From: Clostridium sp. 12(A)
GTDB taxonomy: Bacteria > Bacillota > Clostridia > Lachnospirales > Lachnospiraceae
Direction of reading: 5' to 3'
Length of the DNA stretch: 64,000 nt
NCBI GenBank assembly: GCA_000526575.1
Contig: JAGI01000002.1
Coordinates: 434,001-498,000, forward strand
Below the pieces are notes generated by a model. The model did not search any database and was not told the origin of the DNA. It saw nothing but the letters and a program-made list of their open reading frames with translations. The position numbers were made by a program, and so were the translations under genes. Shown here piece after piece: positions 9,981 through 18,301 of this stretch; position 1 is the stretch's first letter; each line of letters opens with the position of its first letter.

Positions 9981-10346
9981 ATGGAAAAAGAAAACGGAGA
10001 GCAGATCCGCATCGTACAGGAAACCGTAGCCGGAAGAGAGATTACGCTGGCACATATCATTGGAGGTCCGTTGCCAATTGTATACCGCAAACTGGGCCTT
10101 AATCCGGAGATTGATTACCGTTCCTCTGCAATTGGAATTATGAACATGACGCCTCCGGAATCCGCAGTCATAGCTTCTGATATTGCAGTAAAGAGCGGAG
10201 ATATTTATCTTGGCTTTGCAGACAGATTCAGCGGAACTCTTATCATCACAGGGGAAATCGCAGATGTAATGGCTGCAATCACGGAAATTGTGGATTATTT
10301 TCACAATTCCTTAGGATACGTGACCTGTCCGATTACAAAGCGGTGA
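9981..10346 (+). CDS. EutS/PduU-like microcompartment shell protein
   Basis: Circularly permuted BMC-domain shell protein, expected to form hexamers in the facets of a bacterial microcompartment. It has 121 residues (EutS 111, PduU 116). Matches to EutS include VAGREITLAHIIG near the N-terminus, IGIMNMTPPESAVIASDIA in the middle, LGFADRFSGTLIITG, and a C-terminal TCPITKR. I chose ATG 9981 downstream of GAGGTGG. It is followed four bases later by a EutP-like GTPase and then a second EutS-like gene. No enzymes of a microcompartment are nearby, so this is probably a satellite of a larger locus elsewhere. Confidence 0.88.
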   Translation: MEKENGEQIRIVQETVAGREITLAHIIGGPLPIVYRKLGLNPEIDYRSSAIGIMNMTPPESAVIASDIAVKSGDIYLGFADRFSGTLIITGEIADVMAAITEIVDYFHNSLGYVTCPITKR

Positions 10347-10350
10347 TGCT

Positions 10351-10848
10351 ATGAAGAAATTATTTTTGTGCGGCAGGAGTGAAGCCGGTAAAACATCCCT
10401 CACTCAGGCATTAAAAGGAGAGCCGGTGGTCTATCATAAGACTCAGTACGTCAATCATTGGGATATTACCATAGATACGCCAGGCGAATACGTGGAAAAT
10501 AAAAATCTGGCCCTCCAGGGCCTTTGTTGTTTTACCTATGAATCAGACGTCATAGGTCTTCTTTGCAGCGCCAATGAACCTTTTAACCTATTTCCTCCCG
10601 GTGTTTCCAATGCCTGCAACCGGCCGGTCATCGGCATTATTACAAAAATCGACTGCAAGGATGCTAAGGTTCCTATGGTCCGGCAGTGGCTGGAGGAAGC
10701 TGGCTGTGAGAAGATATTTCCTGTGAGCAGCATAACGGGGGAGGGAATGGATGATCTCCTTTCCTTCTTAAAGGAAGAAAAAGAAGCACTGACCTGGGAA
10801 GAAATTATGGAGGCCCAGGAAAAAGGCCTTCGGGAGTGGGATTTATAA
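10351..10848 (+). CDS. eutP: EutP/PduV-like small GTPase
   Basis: A 165-residue P-loop protein of the EutP/PduV family, which accompanies ethanolamine- and propanediol-type microcompartments; its exact role is not settled. Visible nucleotide-binding elements are GRSEAGKTS at residues 8-16 (G1), IDTPGEY (G3), and ITKID (G4 variant of NKxD). It lies between two EutS-like shell genes, and no membrane segment is seen. PduV-type proteins have been linked to positioning of compartments; that role here is only an inference from the family. Confidence 0.88.
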   Translation: MKKLFLCGRSEAGKTSLTQALKGEPVVYHKTQYVNHWDITIDTPGEYVENKNLALQGLCCFTYESDVIGLLCSANEPFNLFPPGVSNACNRPVIGIITKIDCKDAKVPMVRQWLEEAGCEKIFPVSSITGEGMDDLLSFLKEEKEALTWEEIMEAQEKGLREWDL

Positions 10849-10881
10849 GCAGTAAAACATCAAGGATGAAAGTGTGATAAG

Positions 10882-11313
10882 ATGTCAGATAAGATAGAAA
10901 CTGAAATGGACGTACTAAGTGTCTTTGCACAGGGAAATGGATCTGCAAGTACCAGACGGCGGCGCGTGGTTAATATGACTGTGGCAGGACGGGAGATTTC
11001 TCTGGCCCATGTAATTGGTGTTTCCGAGGCGTCGGTATATAGGAATCTGGGACTTGACATCGGAACCAATGCTGATGTTGATTTTACTGGTATGTCCATA
11101 GGGACCATTAATATAACACCTCCGGAATCCGCTGTGATAGGGGCAGATATCGGGGTGAAAAGTGCAGATGTTACCATTGGCTTCCTGGATCGGTTCAGTG
11201 GAACTTTAATACTTACCGGCCCCCGGATTGAAGTTAAAACGGCTGTGGAAGAAATTGTAACTTACTTTAAAGAAGAACTTAAATACAAGACCTGCCCGGT
11301 AACGGAGCGTTAA
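10882..11313 (+). CDS. Second EutS/PduU-like shell protein with N-terminal extension
   Basis: A 143-residue paralogue of the shell protein two genes upstream. The shared core includes VAGREISLAHVIGVS, IGTINITPPESAVIGADIG, IGFLDRFSGTLILTG and a C-terminal TCPVTER. It carries about 20 extra N-terminal residues with an Arg cluster (STRRRRVV), and a small insertion before TGMSIG. The two proteins could form mixed or alternative facets. The gene ends just before a bidirectional terminator. Confidence 0.87.
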   Translation: MSDKIETEMDVLSVFAQGNGSASTRRRRVVNMTVAGREISLAHVIGVSEASVYRNLGLDIGTNADVDFTGMSIGTINITPPESAVIGADIGVKSADVTIGFLDRFSGTLILTGPRIEVKTAVEEIVTYFKEELKYKTCPVTER

Positions 11314-11350
11314 AAAAGCAGCATTGTCAAAAAAGGCAATGCTGCTTTTT
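11313..11350. terminator. Bidirectional terminator between the shell locus and the LysR gene
   Basis: AAAAAGCAGCATTG (11313-11326) and CAATGCTGCTTTTT (11337-11350) form a long stem flanked by A and T runs, serving the convergent genes on both strands. Confidence 0.88.
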
Positions 11351-11356
11351 ATCGTA

Positions 11357-12286
11357 TCATTCCTCATTACACAGTTGAAGGCCGTCACTCATAATCAGGC
11401 GTTTCAGTTCTTCCAGATAATTTTCCGCAAAGATGCTTAAATGAACTCTGGGATTTTCAATCCAGCCAATCCTCATATATTCAGTGGTCTTTAATGGAGT
11501 GGCAATGATGTTATCTCCGTTTAAATTGCTGTTTAAGATTCCGCTGCATATGGTATAGCCGTTTAAGCCAATGAGCAGGTTAAAGAGGGTGGCACGGTCG
11601 CTGACATAGATGATTTTTTTACGGGGAACCGTACTAAGTATTTCTTCAGAAAAATAAAAGGAGTTCTTTTCTCCCTGTTCAAAGGCCAGAAATGGGAATG
11701 GATCCAAATCATTCATTGTAACAAACTCCCTGGAAGAGAGAGGATGAGAAGAGCTTATAAATACATGAGGAGATGCGTCAAATAAAGGATGAAATAAAAT
11801 TCCGCTTTCTTTAAACAATTTACTTAAAACCTTTTCATTGAAATCGTTCAGATATAAGATTCCAAGCTCACTTCTGAAATTTTTCACATCTTCAATGATT
11901 TCATAAGTCCTGGCTTCCCGAAGGGTAAATTCGTATTCCTCATGATCCTGCCTGGACACCAGATTTACAAACGCATTTACGGCAAAGGCATAATGCTGAG
12001 TGGAAATAGAACAGATTCGTTTCAAAGGTTTTTTGTGTAAGTAATGCTGCTCCATTAAATCCGTCTGTTCCAGCACCTGTCTGGCATAGGAAAGAAATTC
12101 CGTCCCATCGGAGGATAAAGAAATGCCCTTGGAGGTTCTGTTAAAGATAGAGATACCATACTCCTGTTCCAGCTCCTTCACAGCATTTGAAAGGCTGGGC
12201 TGAGTGATATACAGTTGTTTGGCTGCTTCTGATATGGAACCGCAGTTGACAATGGTTATGATGTAGCGAAGCTGTTGTAAGGTCAT
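11357..12286 (-). CDS. LysR family transcriptional regulator
   Basis: A 309-residue DNA-binding regulator. The N-terminal winged helix-turn-helix (residues 1-60, SEAAKQLYITQPSLSNAVKELE) is typical of LysR proteins, followed by a two-lobed effector domain (about 90-300). It is transcribed away from a MetE-like methyltransferase gene. Between them is a 17-base palindrome of the T-N11-A type expected for LysR proteins, so it probably controls that gene and itself. The effector is unknown; a methionine or one-carbon signal would fit the neighbour. Confidence 0.9.
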   Translation of the reverse strand: MTLQQLRYIITIVNCGSISEAAKQLYITQPSLSNAVKELEQEYGISIFNRTSKGISLSSDGTEFLSYARQVLEQTDLMEQHYLHKKPLKRICSISTQHYAFAVNAFVNLVSRQDHEEYEFTLREARTYEIIEDVKNFRSELGILYLNDFNEKVLSKLFKESGILFHPLFDASPHVFISSSHPLSSREFVTMNDLDPFPFLAFEQGEKNSFYFSEEILSTVPRKKIIYVSDRATLFNLLIGLNGYTICSGILNSNLNGDNIIATPLKTTEYMRIGWIENPRVHLSIFAENYLEELKRLIMSDGLQLCNEE

Positions 12287-12333
12287 GGGGGGTCCTTTCC
12301 TTTTGGGGTTTTTTGTAGTTTACCACAGATCGC

Positions 12334-12350
12334 TATAGTTTAAAACTATA
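12334..12350. promoter_or_regulatory. LysR-type operator in the divergent promoter region
   Basis: TATAGTTTAAAACTATA: perfect 8-base arms around one central base, containing T-N11-A. TATAAT at 12357-12362 places this palindrome over the -35 position of the promoter reading toward the methyltransferase gene, as is common for LysR-activated promoters. Confidence 0.65.
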
Positions 12351-12435
12351 TCAGGCTATAATTTAATAGAATTTTACAGATTCTCCATCATAAGATATTA
12401 TTTAGGAAAGAGAAGAAAACATGGAGGATTAAAAT

Positions 12436-13554
12436 ATGAGTCAGATAAAAAATAGAGCCCCTTTTAAATTTGATATTGTTGGAAGCTTCTTAAGACCGGA
12501 GTATTTAAAAGAAGCAAGAGAAGGTTTTAAAAATGGAACTGTTACTGCAGAGGAATTAAGAGCAACGGAAGACAAAGCCATTAAGGAACTGATTGAAAAG
12601 CAGAAGGAAGTTGGACTTCCCGTAATTACAGATGGAGAATTTCGAAGAAGCTGGTGGCATCTTGATTTTATGTGGGGGCTTAAAGGCGTAGAAAAGCTGG
12701 AACTGTCCCATGGTTATACATTTCACGATGAGGTGACGAGAGGAGAGTCCGCAGGCCTTTTAGGAAAAATTTCTGGAGAAAATCATCCCTTTGTGGAGCA
12801 TTTCAAGTTTGTAAAGCTGTTTGAAGATGATAATGTAACAGCCAGGCAGACCATACCTGCTCCGGCTCAGTTTTTGGCAGAGCTAGAAAGGGGAGACAAT
12901 CTGGAAAGAACCAAAGCCATTTATGAAGACGAGGAAAGTCTGATTCAGGATATTGCGGCAGCTTACCGGACTGTCCTTGCTGATCTCTATGAGGCAGGAT
13001 GCAGAAATGTACAGTTTGATGATTGCACCTGGGGAATGTTCTGCGATACAAAATACTGGGAGGCCAGACAGAGCGGAAAAAAATCTGTGGAAGAGGAAGC
13101 TAAAAAGTATGTCAGAGTCAATAATCTTGCCATAGAGGGCCAGCCAAAAGATCTGGTCATCAACACCCATGTGTGCAGAGGGAATTATCACTCTACCTGG
13201 GCTTCTTCCGGCGGATATGCTCCCATTGCGCCCCACTTATTTGGAGAGGAGCATGTATCTGCATATTATTTGGAATATGACGATGACCGCTCTGGCGACT
13301 TTGAGCCCTTAAAGTATGTAGATGGTGACAAGCAGGTAGTTCTTGGCCTCATTACTTCAAAATCTCCAAAGCTGGAGGAAAAACAAGAGATCATTGCAAA
13401 GATCAGAAAGGCCTCCAAATACGTTCCTCTTGAGCGTCTTGCCTTAAGTCCTCAGTGTGGCTTTGCATCTACCGAGGAGGGCAATATATTAACAGAGGAA
13501 GATCAGTGGAATAAGTTAAGACTGGTAAAAGAGATTTCAAAAGAAATCTGGTAA
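12436..13554 (+). CDS. Cobalamin-independent methionine synthase C-terminal-like protein (YxjG/YxjH type)
   Basis: A 372-residue protein of the MetE C-terminal barrel family, like Bacillus YxjG/YxjH. It lacks the N-terminal half of MetE, so it is a single-domain methyltransferase. The predicted role is methyl transfer to homocysteine or a related thiol, with zinc. Visible features: DIVGSFLRP at the start, ITDGEFRR, DDCTWGMF, NTHVCRGN (zinc-ligand His and Cys), and LSPQCGFAST (last zinc Cys). The ATG follows ATGGAGG. Transcribed divergently from a LysR regulator and followed by a terminator. The methyl donor is not evident from the sequence. Confidence 0.88.
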   Translation: MSQIKNRAPFKFDIVGSFLRPEYLKEAREGFKNGTVTAEELRATEDKAIKELIEKQKEVGLPVITDGEFRRSWWHLDFMWGLKGVEKLELSHGYTFHDEVTRGESAGLLGKISGENHPFVEHFKFVKLFEDDNVTARQTIPAPAQFLAELERGDNLERTKAIYEDEESLIQDIAAAYRTVLADLYEAGCRNVQFDDCTWGMFCDTKYWEARQSGKKSVEEEAKKYVRVNNLAIEGQPKDLVINTHVCRGNYHSTWASSGGYAPIAPHLFGEEHVSAYYLEYDDDRSGDFEPLKYVDGDKQVVLGLITSKSPKLEEKQEIIAKIRKASKYVPLERLALSPQCGFASTEEGNILTEEDQWNKLRLVKEISKEIW

Positions 13555-13567
13555 ATAAAAACGTAAG

Positions 13568-13606
13568 AAAGTGCTGCATGAGAGCCAGGCTCCTGAAGCA
13601 CTTTTT
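13568..13606 (+). terminator. Terminator of the MetE-like gene
   Basis: AAAGTGCT (13568-13575) pairs with AGCACTTT (13597-13604), with an inner GAG/CTC stem, followed by TTC and more T residues. Confidence 0.8.
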
Positions 13607-13617
13607 CTTTTGAACAG

Positions 13618-13661
13618 CTGGTATACCAGTGCTTGACAGCCGTCCTCATTTCGCTTATGCT
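13618..13661 (+). promoter_or_regulatory. GntR gene promoter with upstream operator palindrome
   Basis: CTGGTATACCAG, a perfect 12-base palindrome, lies at 13618-13629, directly before TTGACA (13633-13638), a 17-base spacer and TATGCT (13656-13661). The palindrome resembles known operators of UxuR/ExuR-type GntR proteins. A close copy lies in the uxuA promoter. Confidence 0.7.
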
Positions 13662-13689
13662 AAAATAGATGAAAAAAAGGGGGCTGACA

Positions 13690-14364
13690 ATGAGGCTAAC
13701 AGAACGAAACGTAAAGGAAACTGGGCGGGAGTACGCTCTTCGTATGTTAAAGGAGAATATCATTAACCTGGATCTGATCCCAGGCAGCATGTTAAGTGAG
13801 AATGAATTATCTGCTGAGATGAATTTATCCCGGACTCCAGTACGGGAAGCTTTGATTGAGCTTTCCCGAGTGAAAATCGTCGAGGTGTATCCGCAAAAGG
13901 GTAGTGCGGTTGCTTTTATAGATTATGAGCTGGTTGAAGAAGCGCGGTTTATGCGGGATGTACTGGAGGGGGCTGTGGTCGAGCTGGCCTGTCGTATGGC
14001 GACGGAGCAGGATATCGCTGCTCTTACCGAGAACGTAAGGCTTCAGGAGTTTTATATGGAAAACCGTTTTCCCCAGAAGCTTTTGGAGCTGGATAATAAA
14101 TTCCACCAAATGCTGTTTCATATCACCAGCAAGGATCAGGTCTACCATCTCATGGACAGCATCACCATACACTTTGACCGGGTGCGCAGTATGTCCCTGT
14201 CAGCAGTTAAGGATCTAAAGACAATCTCTGACCACTGGGAAATCGTAGAGGCGATCGCTGCGAAAAATGGAGAAGAGGCAAAACGCTTAATGGAAAAGCA
14301 TCTGTCCAGATATAAATTTGATGAAGAAGCATTGCGAAACGAGTATCCTGGATATTTTAAGTAA
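13690..14364 (+). CDS. GntR family regulator (FadR subfamily), likely uronate-responsive
   Basis: A 224-residue regulator with an N-terminal winged helix (residues 10-75: PGSMLSENELSAEMNLSRTPVREALIEL) and an all-helical FCD effector domain (about 90-215) with metal-binding positions such as ELDNKFHQMLFH and the late His of SDHWEIVEAI. I prefer ATG 13690, preceded by a run of G residues (AAAAAGGGGG), to the upstream ATG at 13669. It precedes uxuA-uxuB, and both promoters carry related palindromes, so a mannonate or fructuronate signal is the best guess. Confidence 0.9.
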   Translation: MRLTERNVKETGREYALRMLKENIINLDLIPGSMLSENELSAEMNLSRTPVREALIELSRVKIVEVYPQKGSAVAFIDYELVEEARFMRDVLEGAVVELACRMATEQDIAALTENVRLQEFYMENRFPQKLLELDNKFHQMLFHITSKDQVYHLMDSITIHFDRVRSMSLSAVKDLKTISDHWEIVEAIAAKNGEEAKRLMEKHLSRYKFDEEALRNEYPGYFK

Positions 14365-14388
14365 TTTTTCCCATACTAAAAATGAATG

Positions 14389-14426
14389 CGGTAATAAAAG
14401 GAACATTCCTTCTATTACCGTTTTTT
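14389..14426 (+). terminator. Terminator of the GntR gene
   Basis: CGGTAATA (14389-14396) pairs with TATTACCG (14413-14420), with an inner AGGAA/TTCCT stem, followed by TTTTTT. Confidence 0.9.
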
Positions 14427-14488
14427 GTACCCATTCCAATTTGTGCAGGTTAGATAAAAATTATTTTAAAATTTATTTAAAATAAAGA

Positions 14489-14517
14489 TTGAAATACTAG
14501 TATACAAGTTATATACT
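14489..14517 (+). promoter_or_regulatory. uxuAB promoter with operator in the spacer
   Basis: TTGAAA (14489-14494), 17-base spacer, TATACT (14512-14517). The spacer contains CTAGTATACAAG (14497-14508), which matches the palindrome before the GntR gene at 10 of 12 positions. A bound GntR protein would block RNA polymerase. ACAAGTTATA is also directly repeated at 14504 and 14522. Confidence 0.65.
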
Positions 14518-14562
14518 TAAGACAAGTTATAAAATCTATGTTAGAAATGGAGGATATAGACC

Positions 14563-15645
14563 ATGAAAATGATCATGCGTTGGTTCCCTTTTGGGGATGA
14601 CAGCGTTACTCTGGCCCAGATCCGTCAGACCCCAGGTGTTTCGGGTGTAGCCACCTGCCTTCCAAAGATACCGGTAGGAGAGGTCTGGCCGCTTGAGGTA
14701 ATTAAGTCCTTGAGAGATGAGATTCATGAGGCTGGTCTTGAGATGGAGGTAATTGAAAGTGTAAACATCCATGAAGATATTAAAAAGGGCCTGCCCACCA
14801 GGGATAAGTACATTGAAGCCTATCAAAAGACCCTGGAGCATCTAAGAGATGTAGGGGTGAAATGCCTTTGCTATAACTTCATGCCGGTCATGGACTGGGC
14901 TAGAAGTGATTTATCCTATGTGACGGAAGACGGAAGCAGCGTCATGGCCTACCGCCATGAAGAAGTGCTTCAGATGAATCCGGAAAAGATGGCAAAAGCC
15001 ATGGAAGGAAAAGCAAGAGGCTATTCTCTGCCGGGCTGGGAACCGGAACGTCTTCATGCCATGGCCCAGGACATTGAATTCTATCAGAGCATGACAAGAG
15101 AGCAGTATTGGGATAATATGAAGTATTTTCTGGATGCAGTCATTCCTTATGCGGAGAAATACGATATTAAGATGGCCATTCATCCCGACGATCCGCCCTG
15201 GCCGCTGTACGGACTTCCAAAAGTCATAACAAATGCAGAGAACATCCGCACCTTCCTTTCATTAAATGAAAGCCCATATAACGGACTCACCTTATGTACA
15301 GGAAGCTTGGGAAGCGATCTAAGCAATGATTTGCCGGCAATGATGAGAGAATTCGGCGGAATGAAGCGGATTCATTTTGCCCATCTTCGCAATGTAAAGC
15401 ATATTTCCGAAAAGGATTTTGACGAAGCGGCACATCTTTCTTCCTGCGGCGATCTGGATATGTATGAGATTGTAAACGCTCTTTATGAATCTGGATTTGA
15501 GGGATATATCCGGCCTGATCATGGACGAATGATTTGGGGAGAGCAGGCCCGTCCAGGCTATGGCCTTTATGACCGGGCGATCGGAGCAAATTACCTGCTG
15601 GGATTATGGGAAGCCATTGACAAATCCCATAAAAACAAAAGATAG
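14563..15645 (+). CDS. uxuA: Mannonate dehydratase UxuA
   Basis: Converts D-mannonate to 2-keto-3-deoxy-D-gluconate (KDG) in glucuronate breakdown. It has 360 residues, the normal length of the UxuA barrel. Motifs include MRWFPFGDDSV at the N-terminus, YNFMPVMDW, MAIHPDDPPWPLYGLP with metal-binding His and Asp, LCTGSLG with the conserved Cys, IHFAHLRN, and IRPDHGRMIWGE. The ATG follows ATGGAGG. Followed by uxuB after 12 bases in one operon, controlled by the adjacent GntR regulator. Confidence 0.96.
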   Translation: MKMIMRWFPFGDDSVTLAQIRQTPGVSGVATCLPKIPVGEVWPLEVIKSLRDEIHEAGLEMEVIESVNIHEDIKKGLPTRDKYIEAYQKTLEHLRDVGVKCLCYNFMPVMDWARSDLSYVTEDGSSVMAYRHEEVLQMNPEKMAKAMEGKARGYSLPGWEPERLHAMAQDIEFYQSMTREQYWDNMKYFLDAVIPYAEKYDIKMAIHPDDPPWPLYGLPKVITNAENIRTFLSLNESPYNGLTLCTGSLGSDLSNDLPAMMREFGGMKRIHFAHLRNVKHISEKDFDEAAHLSSCGDLDMYEIVNALYESGFEGYIRPDHGRMIWGEQARPGYGLYDRAIGANYLLGLWEAIDKSHKNKR

Positions 15646-15657
15646 GAGGAATATATT

Positions 15658-17280
15658 ATGAAGCTGAATCGTTCATGTCTAAAGAACCGGGAAGCCTTTG
15701 AACAGATTTCCGTAAAGCTCCCTGAGTACGATTGGGATCGTATGGTACAGGCTACGGAGGAGGCGCCAAGATGGATCCATTTTGGTGCAGGTAATATTTT
15801 CAGAGGTTTTATTGCAGAACTGCAGCAGCGTCTTTTAGAAGAAGGACTGGAAGAGACCGGTATCATTGCAGCAGATACCTTTGATTTTGATATCATTGAT
15901 AAAATATACCACCCTTACGACAACATGACCATGATGGTGCGTTTAAAGCCCGATGGCACCATGGAGCGGGAGGTAATCGCCAGCATTGCAAAAGGGGTGA
16001 AAGCGGATACTAAAAATTCAGAAGATTTTGGTTATCTGGTCAAAGCCTTTGAAAAGCCGTCTCTTCAGATGGTAAGCTTTACCATAACAGAAAAAGGCTA
16101 TGCCCTTACTGACTTTAAAGGCGAATTTTTCCCATTTGTGAAAAAGGATATGGAGGAAGGACCGGAAAAAGCATCTCACGCCATGAGCGTAGTAACAGCC
16201 CTTCTTTTAAAACGTTATCAGGCAGGCGGCTATCCCCTTGCCCTTGTGAGCATGGATAATTGCAGCCATAATGGTGAAAAACTGAAATCCAGCGTGGTAA
16301 CGATTGCAGAAGCATGGGTAAAAGCAGGCTTTGCACCAACAGAGTTTAAGGCATGGGCAGAGGATGAATCCAAAGTATCCTATCCATGGTCCATGATTGA
16401 TAAAATCACACCAAGACCGGCTGAAGTAGTAGAAAAGGCACTGAAAGCAGACGGAATTGAGGATATGGCACCTGTTATCACCAGCAAGAACACCTATATT
16501 GCTCCTTTCGTGAATGCAGAGGTTCCACAGTATCTTGTAGTAGAAGACCGTTTTCCAGCTGGCAGACCTGCCCTTGAAAAGGCTGGGGTCTATATGACTG
16601 ACCGGGATACGGTGAACAAAACAGAGCGAATGAAGGTTACTACCTGTTTAAATCCACTTCATACGGCATTAGCTGTATACGGCTGTCTTCTTGGATACAA
16701 CAGCATTGCAGCAGAGATGAAGGATGAGGACTTAAAAGCCCTTGTTGAGCGGATTGGATATGTGGAGGGTATGCCGGTAGTGACTAATCCTGGTATCTTA
16801 AAGCCAGTGGATTTCTTAAAAGAGGTCATTGAGTATCGACTTCCCAATCCATTTATTCCAGATACTCCTCAGAGAATTGCTACGGATACCAGCCAGAAGA
16901 TCCCCATCCGCTTTGGTGAGACCATTAAAGCCTATATGGAGGATGAGACGTTGAATGTGGATGATTTAACAGCCATTCCTCTTGCCATTGCCGGCTGGCT
17001 TCGCTATCTTCTGGAAGTGGATGACGAAGGAAATACCATGGAAATCAGCAGCGATCCTATGCTTCCTGAGCTGAAAGAGCAGTTAAAGGATATAAAATTT
17101 GGGGAGCCAGATTCCATGAAAGATGGATTACAAGGAGTCCTTTCAAATCCCGTACTTTTTGGCACCGACCTTGTAAACGCTGGGCTTTCCGATAAAATAG
17201 AAACAATGCTTCATAAGATGATTGCCGGACCAGGTGCAGTGCGTCGGACGCTGCATGAATATTTAGAGTCCTCTCATTGA
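15658..17280 (+). CDS. uxuB: Fructuronate reductase (mannitol dehydrogenase family)
   Basis: NAD-dependent oxidoreductase of the polyol-specific long-chain family; next to uxuA it is expected to interconvert D-fructuronate and D-mannonate. It has 540 residues. The N-terminal dinucleotide-binding region reads WIHFGAGNIFRGFIA (residues about 40-54), and the C-terminal catalytic domain holds the conserved KVTTCLNPLHTALA (K and N/H of the active site). The ribosome site is AGGAGG. Tagaturonate reductase (UxaB) is related, but pairing with UxuA favours fructuronate. Confidence 0.92.
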   Translation: MKLNRSCLKNREAFEQISVKLPEYDWDRMVQATEEAPRWIHFGAGNIFRGFIAELQQRLLEEGLEETGIIAADTFDFDIIDKIYHPYDNMTMMVRLKPDGTMEREVIASIAKGVKADTKNSEDFGYLVKAFEKPSLQMVSFTITEKGYALTDFKGEFFPFVKKDMEEGPEKASHAMSVVTALLLKRYQAGGYPLALVSMDNCSHNGEKLKSSVVTIAEAWVKAGFAPTEFKAWAEDESKVSYPWSMIDKITPRPAEVVEKALKADGIEDMAPVITSKNTYIAPFVNAEVPQYLVVEDRFPAGRPALEKAGVYMTDRDTVNKTERMKVTTCLNPLHTALAVYGCLLGYNSIAAEMKDEDLKALVERIGYVEGMPVVTNPGILKPVDFLKEVIEYRLPNPFIPDTPQRIATDTSQKIPIRFGETIKAYMEDETLNVDDLTAIPLAIAGWLRYLLEVDDEGNTMEISSDPMLPELKEQLKDIKFGEPDSMKDGLQGVLSNPVLFGTDLVNAGLSDKIETMLHKMIAGPGAVRRTLHEYLESSH

Positions 17281-17305
17281 ATTTGATGATTCTCTGTGCT
17301 AAAAT
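17277..17305 (+). promoter_or_regulatory. Possible promoter for the ArsC-like gene
   Basis: TTGAAT (17277-17282), 17-base spacer, TAAAAT (17300-17305), overlapping the end of uxuB. Confidence 0.4.
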
Positions 17306-17344
17306 AGGACATGAATCAGAACATGTTTGAAAGGCAGACAGACC

Positions 17345-17686
17345 ATGAATATACAAATCTTTGGAACCAGAAAATGCTTTGACACCAAAAAGGCGGAGCG
17401 GTATTTTAAAGAGCGGGGCGTCAAATACCAGTTCATAGACTTAAAGGAAAAGGGTTTGAGCAAAGGGGAATATCAAAGTGTGAGACAGGCAGTAGGAGGC
17501 AGGGATGCCTTGCTTTGCACCGATTGCCGGGATCAGGATACCCTTCTTCTCATTAAGTACACCGCGGAGGAAGACAAGGACGAAAAGATTCTGGAAAACC
17601 AGCAGGTTTTAAAAACCCCTATTGTAAGGAATGGAAAGATGGCAACCGTGGGGTATCAACCAGAGATTTGGAAGGGCTGGGAATAA
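17345..17686 (+). CDS. ArsC/Spx-family thioredoxin-like protein
   Basis: A 113-residue small cytoplasmic protein of the arsenate reductase/Spx fold. FGTRKCFDTKKAERYFKERG near the N-terminus supplies the single active-site-like Cys, and LKTPIVRNGKMATVG the conserved TP-containing loop. It lacks the CxxC of Bacillus Spx. No arsenic genes are nearby, so arsenate reduction is not supported; relatives such as YusI/YffB have no settled function. I chose ATG 17345, although its ribosome site is weak; a TTG at 17327 is the alternative. A cupin gene follows 10 bases later. Confidence 0.8.
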   Translation: MNIQIFGTRKCFDTKKAERYFKERGVKYQFIDLKEKGLSKGEYQSVRQAVGGRDALLCTDCRDQDTLLLIKYTAEEDKDEKILENQQVLKTPIVRNGKMATVGYQPEIWKGWE

Positions 17687-17696
17687 GGAGATCGTA

Positions 17697-18041
17697 ATGA
17701 GAAAACCGGAAAAGGGACAGAAATGGGTATTTAATGAGGAAATCAGGGGCGAGCAGGCTTCAGAAGGTGTGGAGCGAAAGTTACTGGCATATTGCGATGA
17801 GATGATGTGCGTGGAAAATCACTTTGAAACGGGTGCCATTGGTAAGCTTCATCATCACCCCCACACTCAGATCACTTATGTGGCAAGCGGAGTTTTTGAG
17901 TTTACCATTGGGGAAGAGACAAAAGTTGTAAAGGCCGGAGACACCCTGTTAAAGCAGGATGGCATCGTCCATGGCTGCGTTTGTTTAGAAAAAGGAATCC
18001 TGGTTGATATTTTCACTCCTATGAGGGAAGACTTCTTATAA
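17697..18041 (+). CDS. KdgF-like cupin protein
   Basis: A 114-residue single-domain cupin similar to KdgF, which linearises unsaturated uronates from pectin or alginate breakdown. The metal-binding cupin motif is clear: HHHPHTQITYVASGVFEFTIG (residues about 50-70, several His ligands and a Gln) followed by the second motif with GDTLLKQDGIVHG. The start at 17697 follows AAGGAG. Its location just after uxuA-uxuB supports a role in uronate use, although many cupins of this size are uncharacterised. Confidence 0.75.
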   Translation: MRKPEKGQKWVFNEEIRGEQASEGVERKLLAYCDEMMCVENHFETGAIGKLHHHPHTQITYVASGVFEFTIGEETKVVKAGDTLLKQDGIVHGCVCLEKGILVDIFTPMREDFL

Positions 18042-18135
18042 ACAGTGTGTCCATGAAAAAATGTATAAACCTATTGATAAAAATGGTATAATATGCTATA
18101 AATGATACACATTGTGAATAAAGGAGGTGACTAGA

Positions 18136-18297
18136 ATGGCAAAGTATGTTTGTGAGCCATGCGGATATGTATATGATCCTGAAATCGGTGATCCAGATTC
18201 CGGAATCGAGCCAGGTACAGCATTTGAGGATATTCCAGATGATTGGGTTTGCCCAGTTTGTGGTGTAGGTAAAGATATGTTCGTAGTAGAAGAATAA
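18136..18297 (+). CDS. Rubredoxin
   Basis: A 53-residue electron carrier. Two iron-binding knuckles are visible: [12 protein letters not shown] (residues 4-15) and [13 protein letters not shown] (residues 37-49), four Cys in total, with the acidic middle segment [20 protein letters not shown] typical of rubredoxins. The ribosome site AAAGGAGGTGA is excellent. TATAAT at 18087-18092 may be its -10 element. In anaerobes rubredoxin passes electrons to oxygen- or peroxide-reducing enzymes. Confidence 0.97.
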   Translation: MAKYVCEPCGYVYDPEIGDPDSGIEPGTAFEDIPDDWVCPVCGVGKDMFVVEE

Positions 18298-18301
18298 AGA
18301 T

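Noticed and set aside
17345-17686. Arsenate reductase of an arsenic-resistance operon
   Set aside because: The fold matches, but no arsenic transporter or regulator is near and similar proteins are not arsenate reductases.
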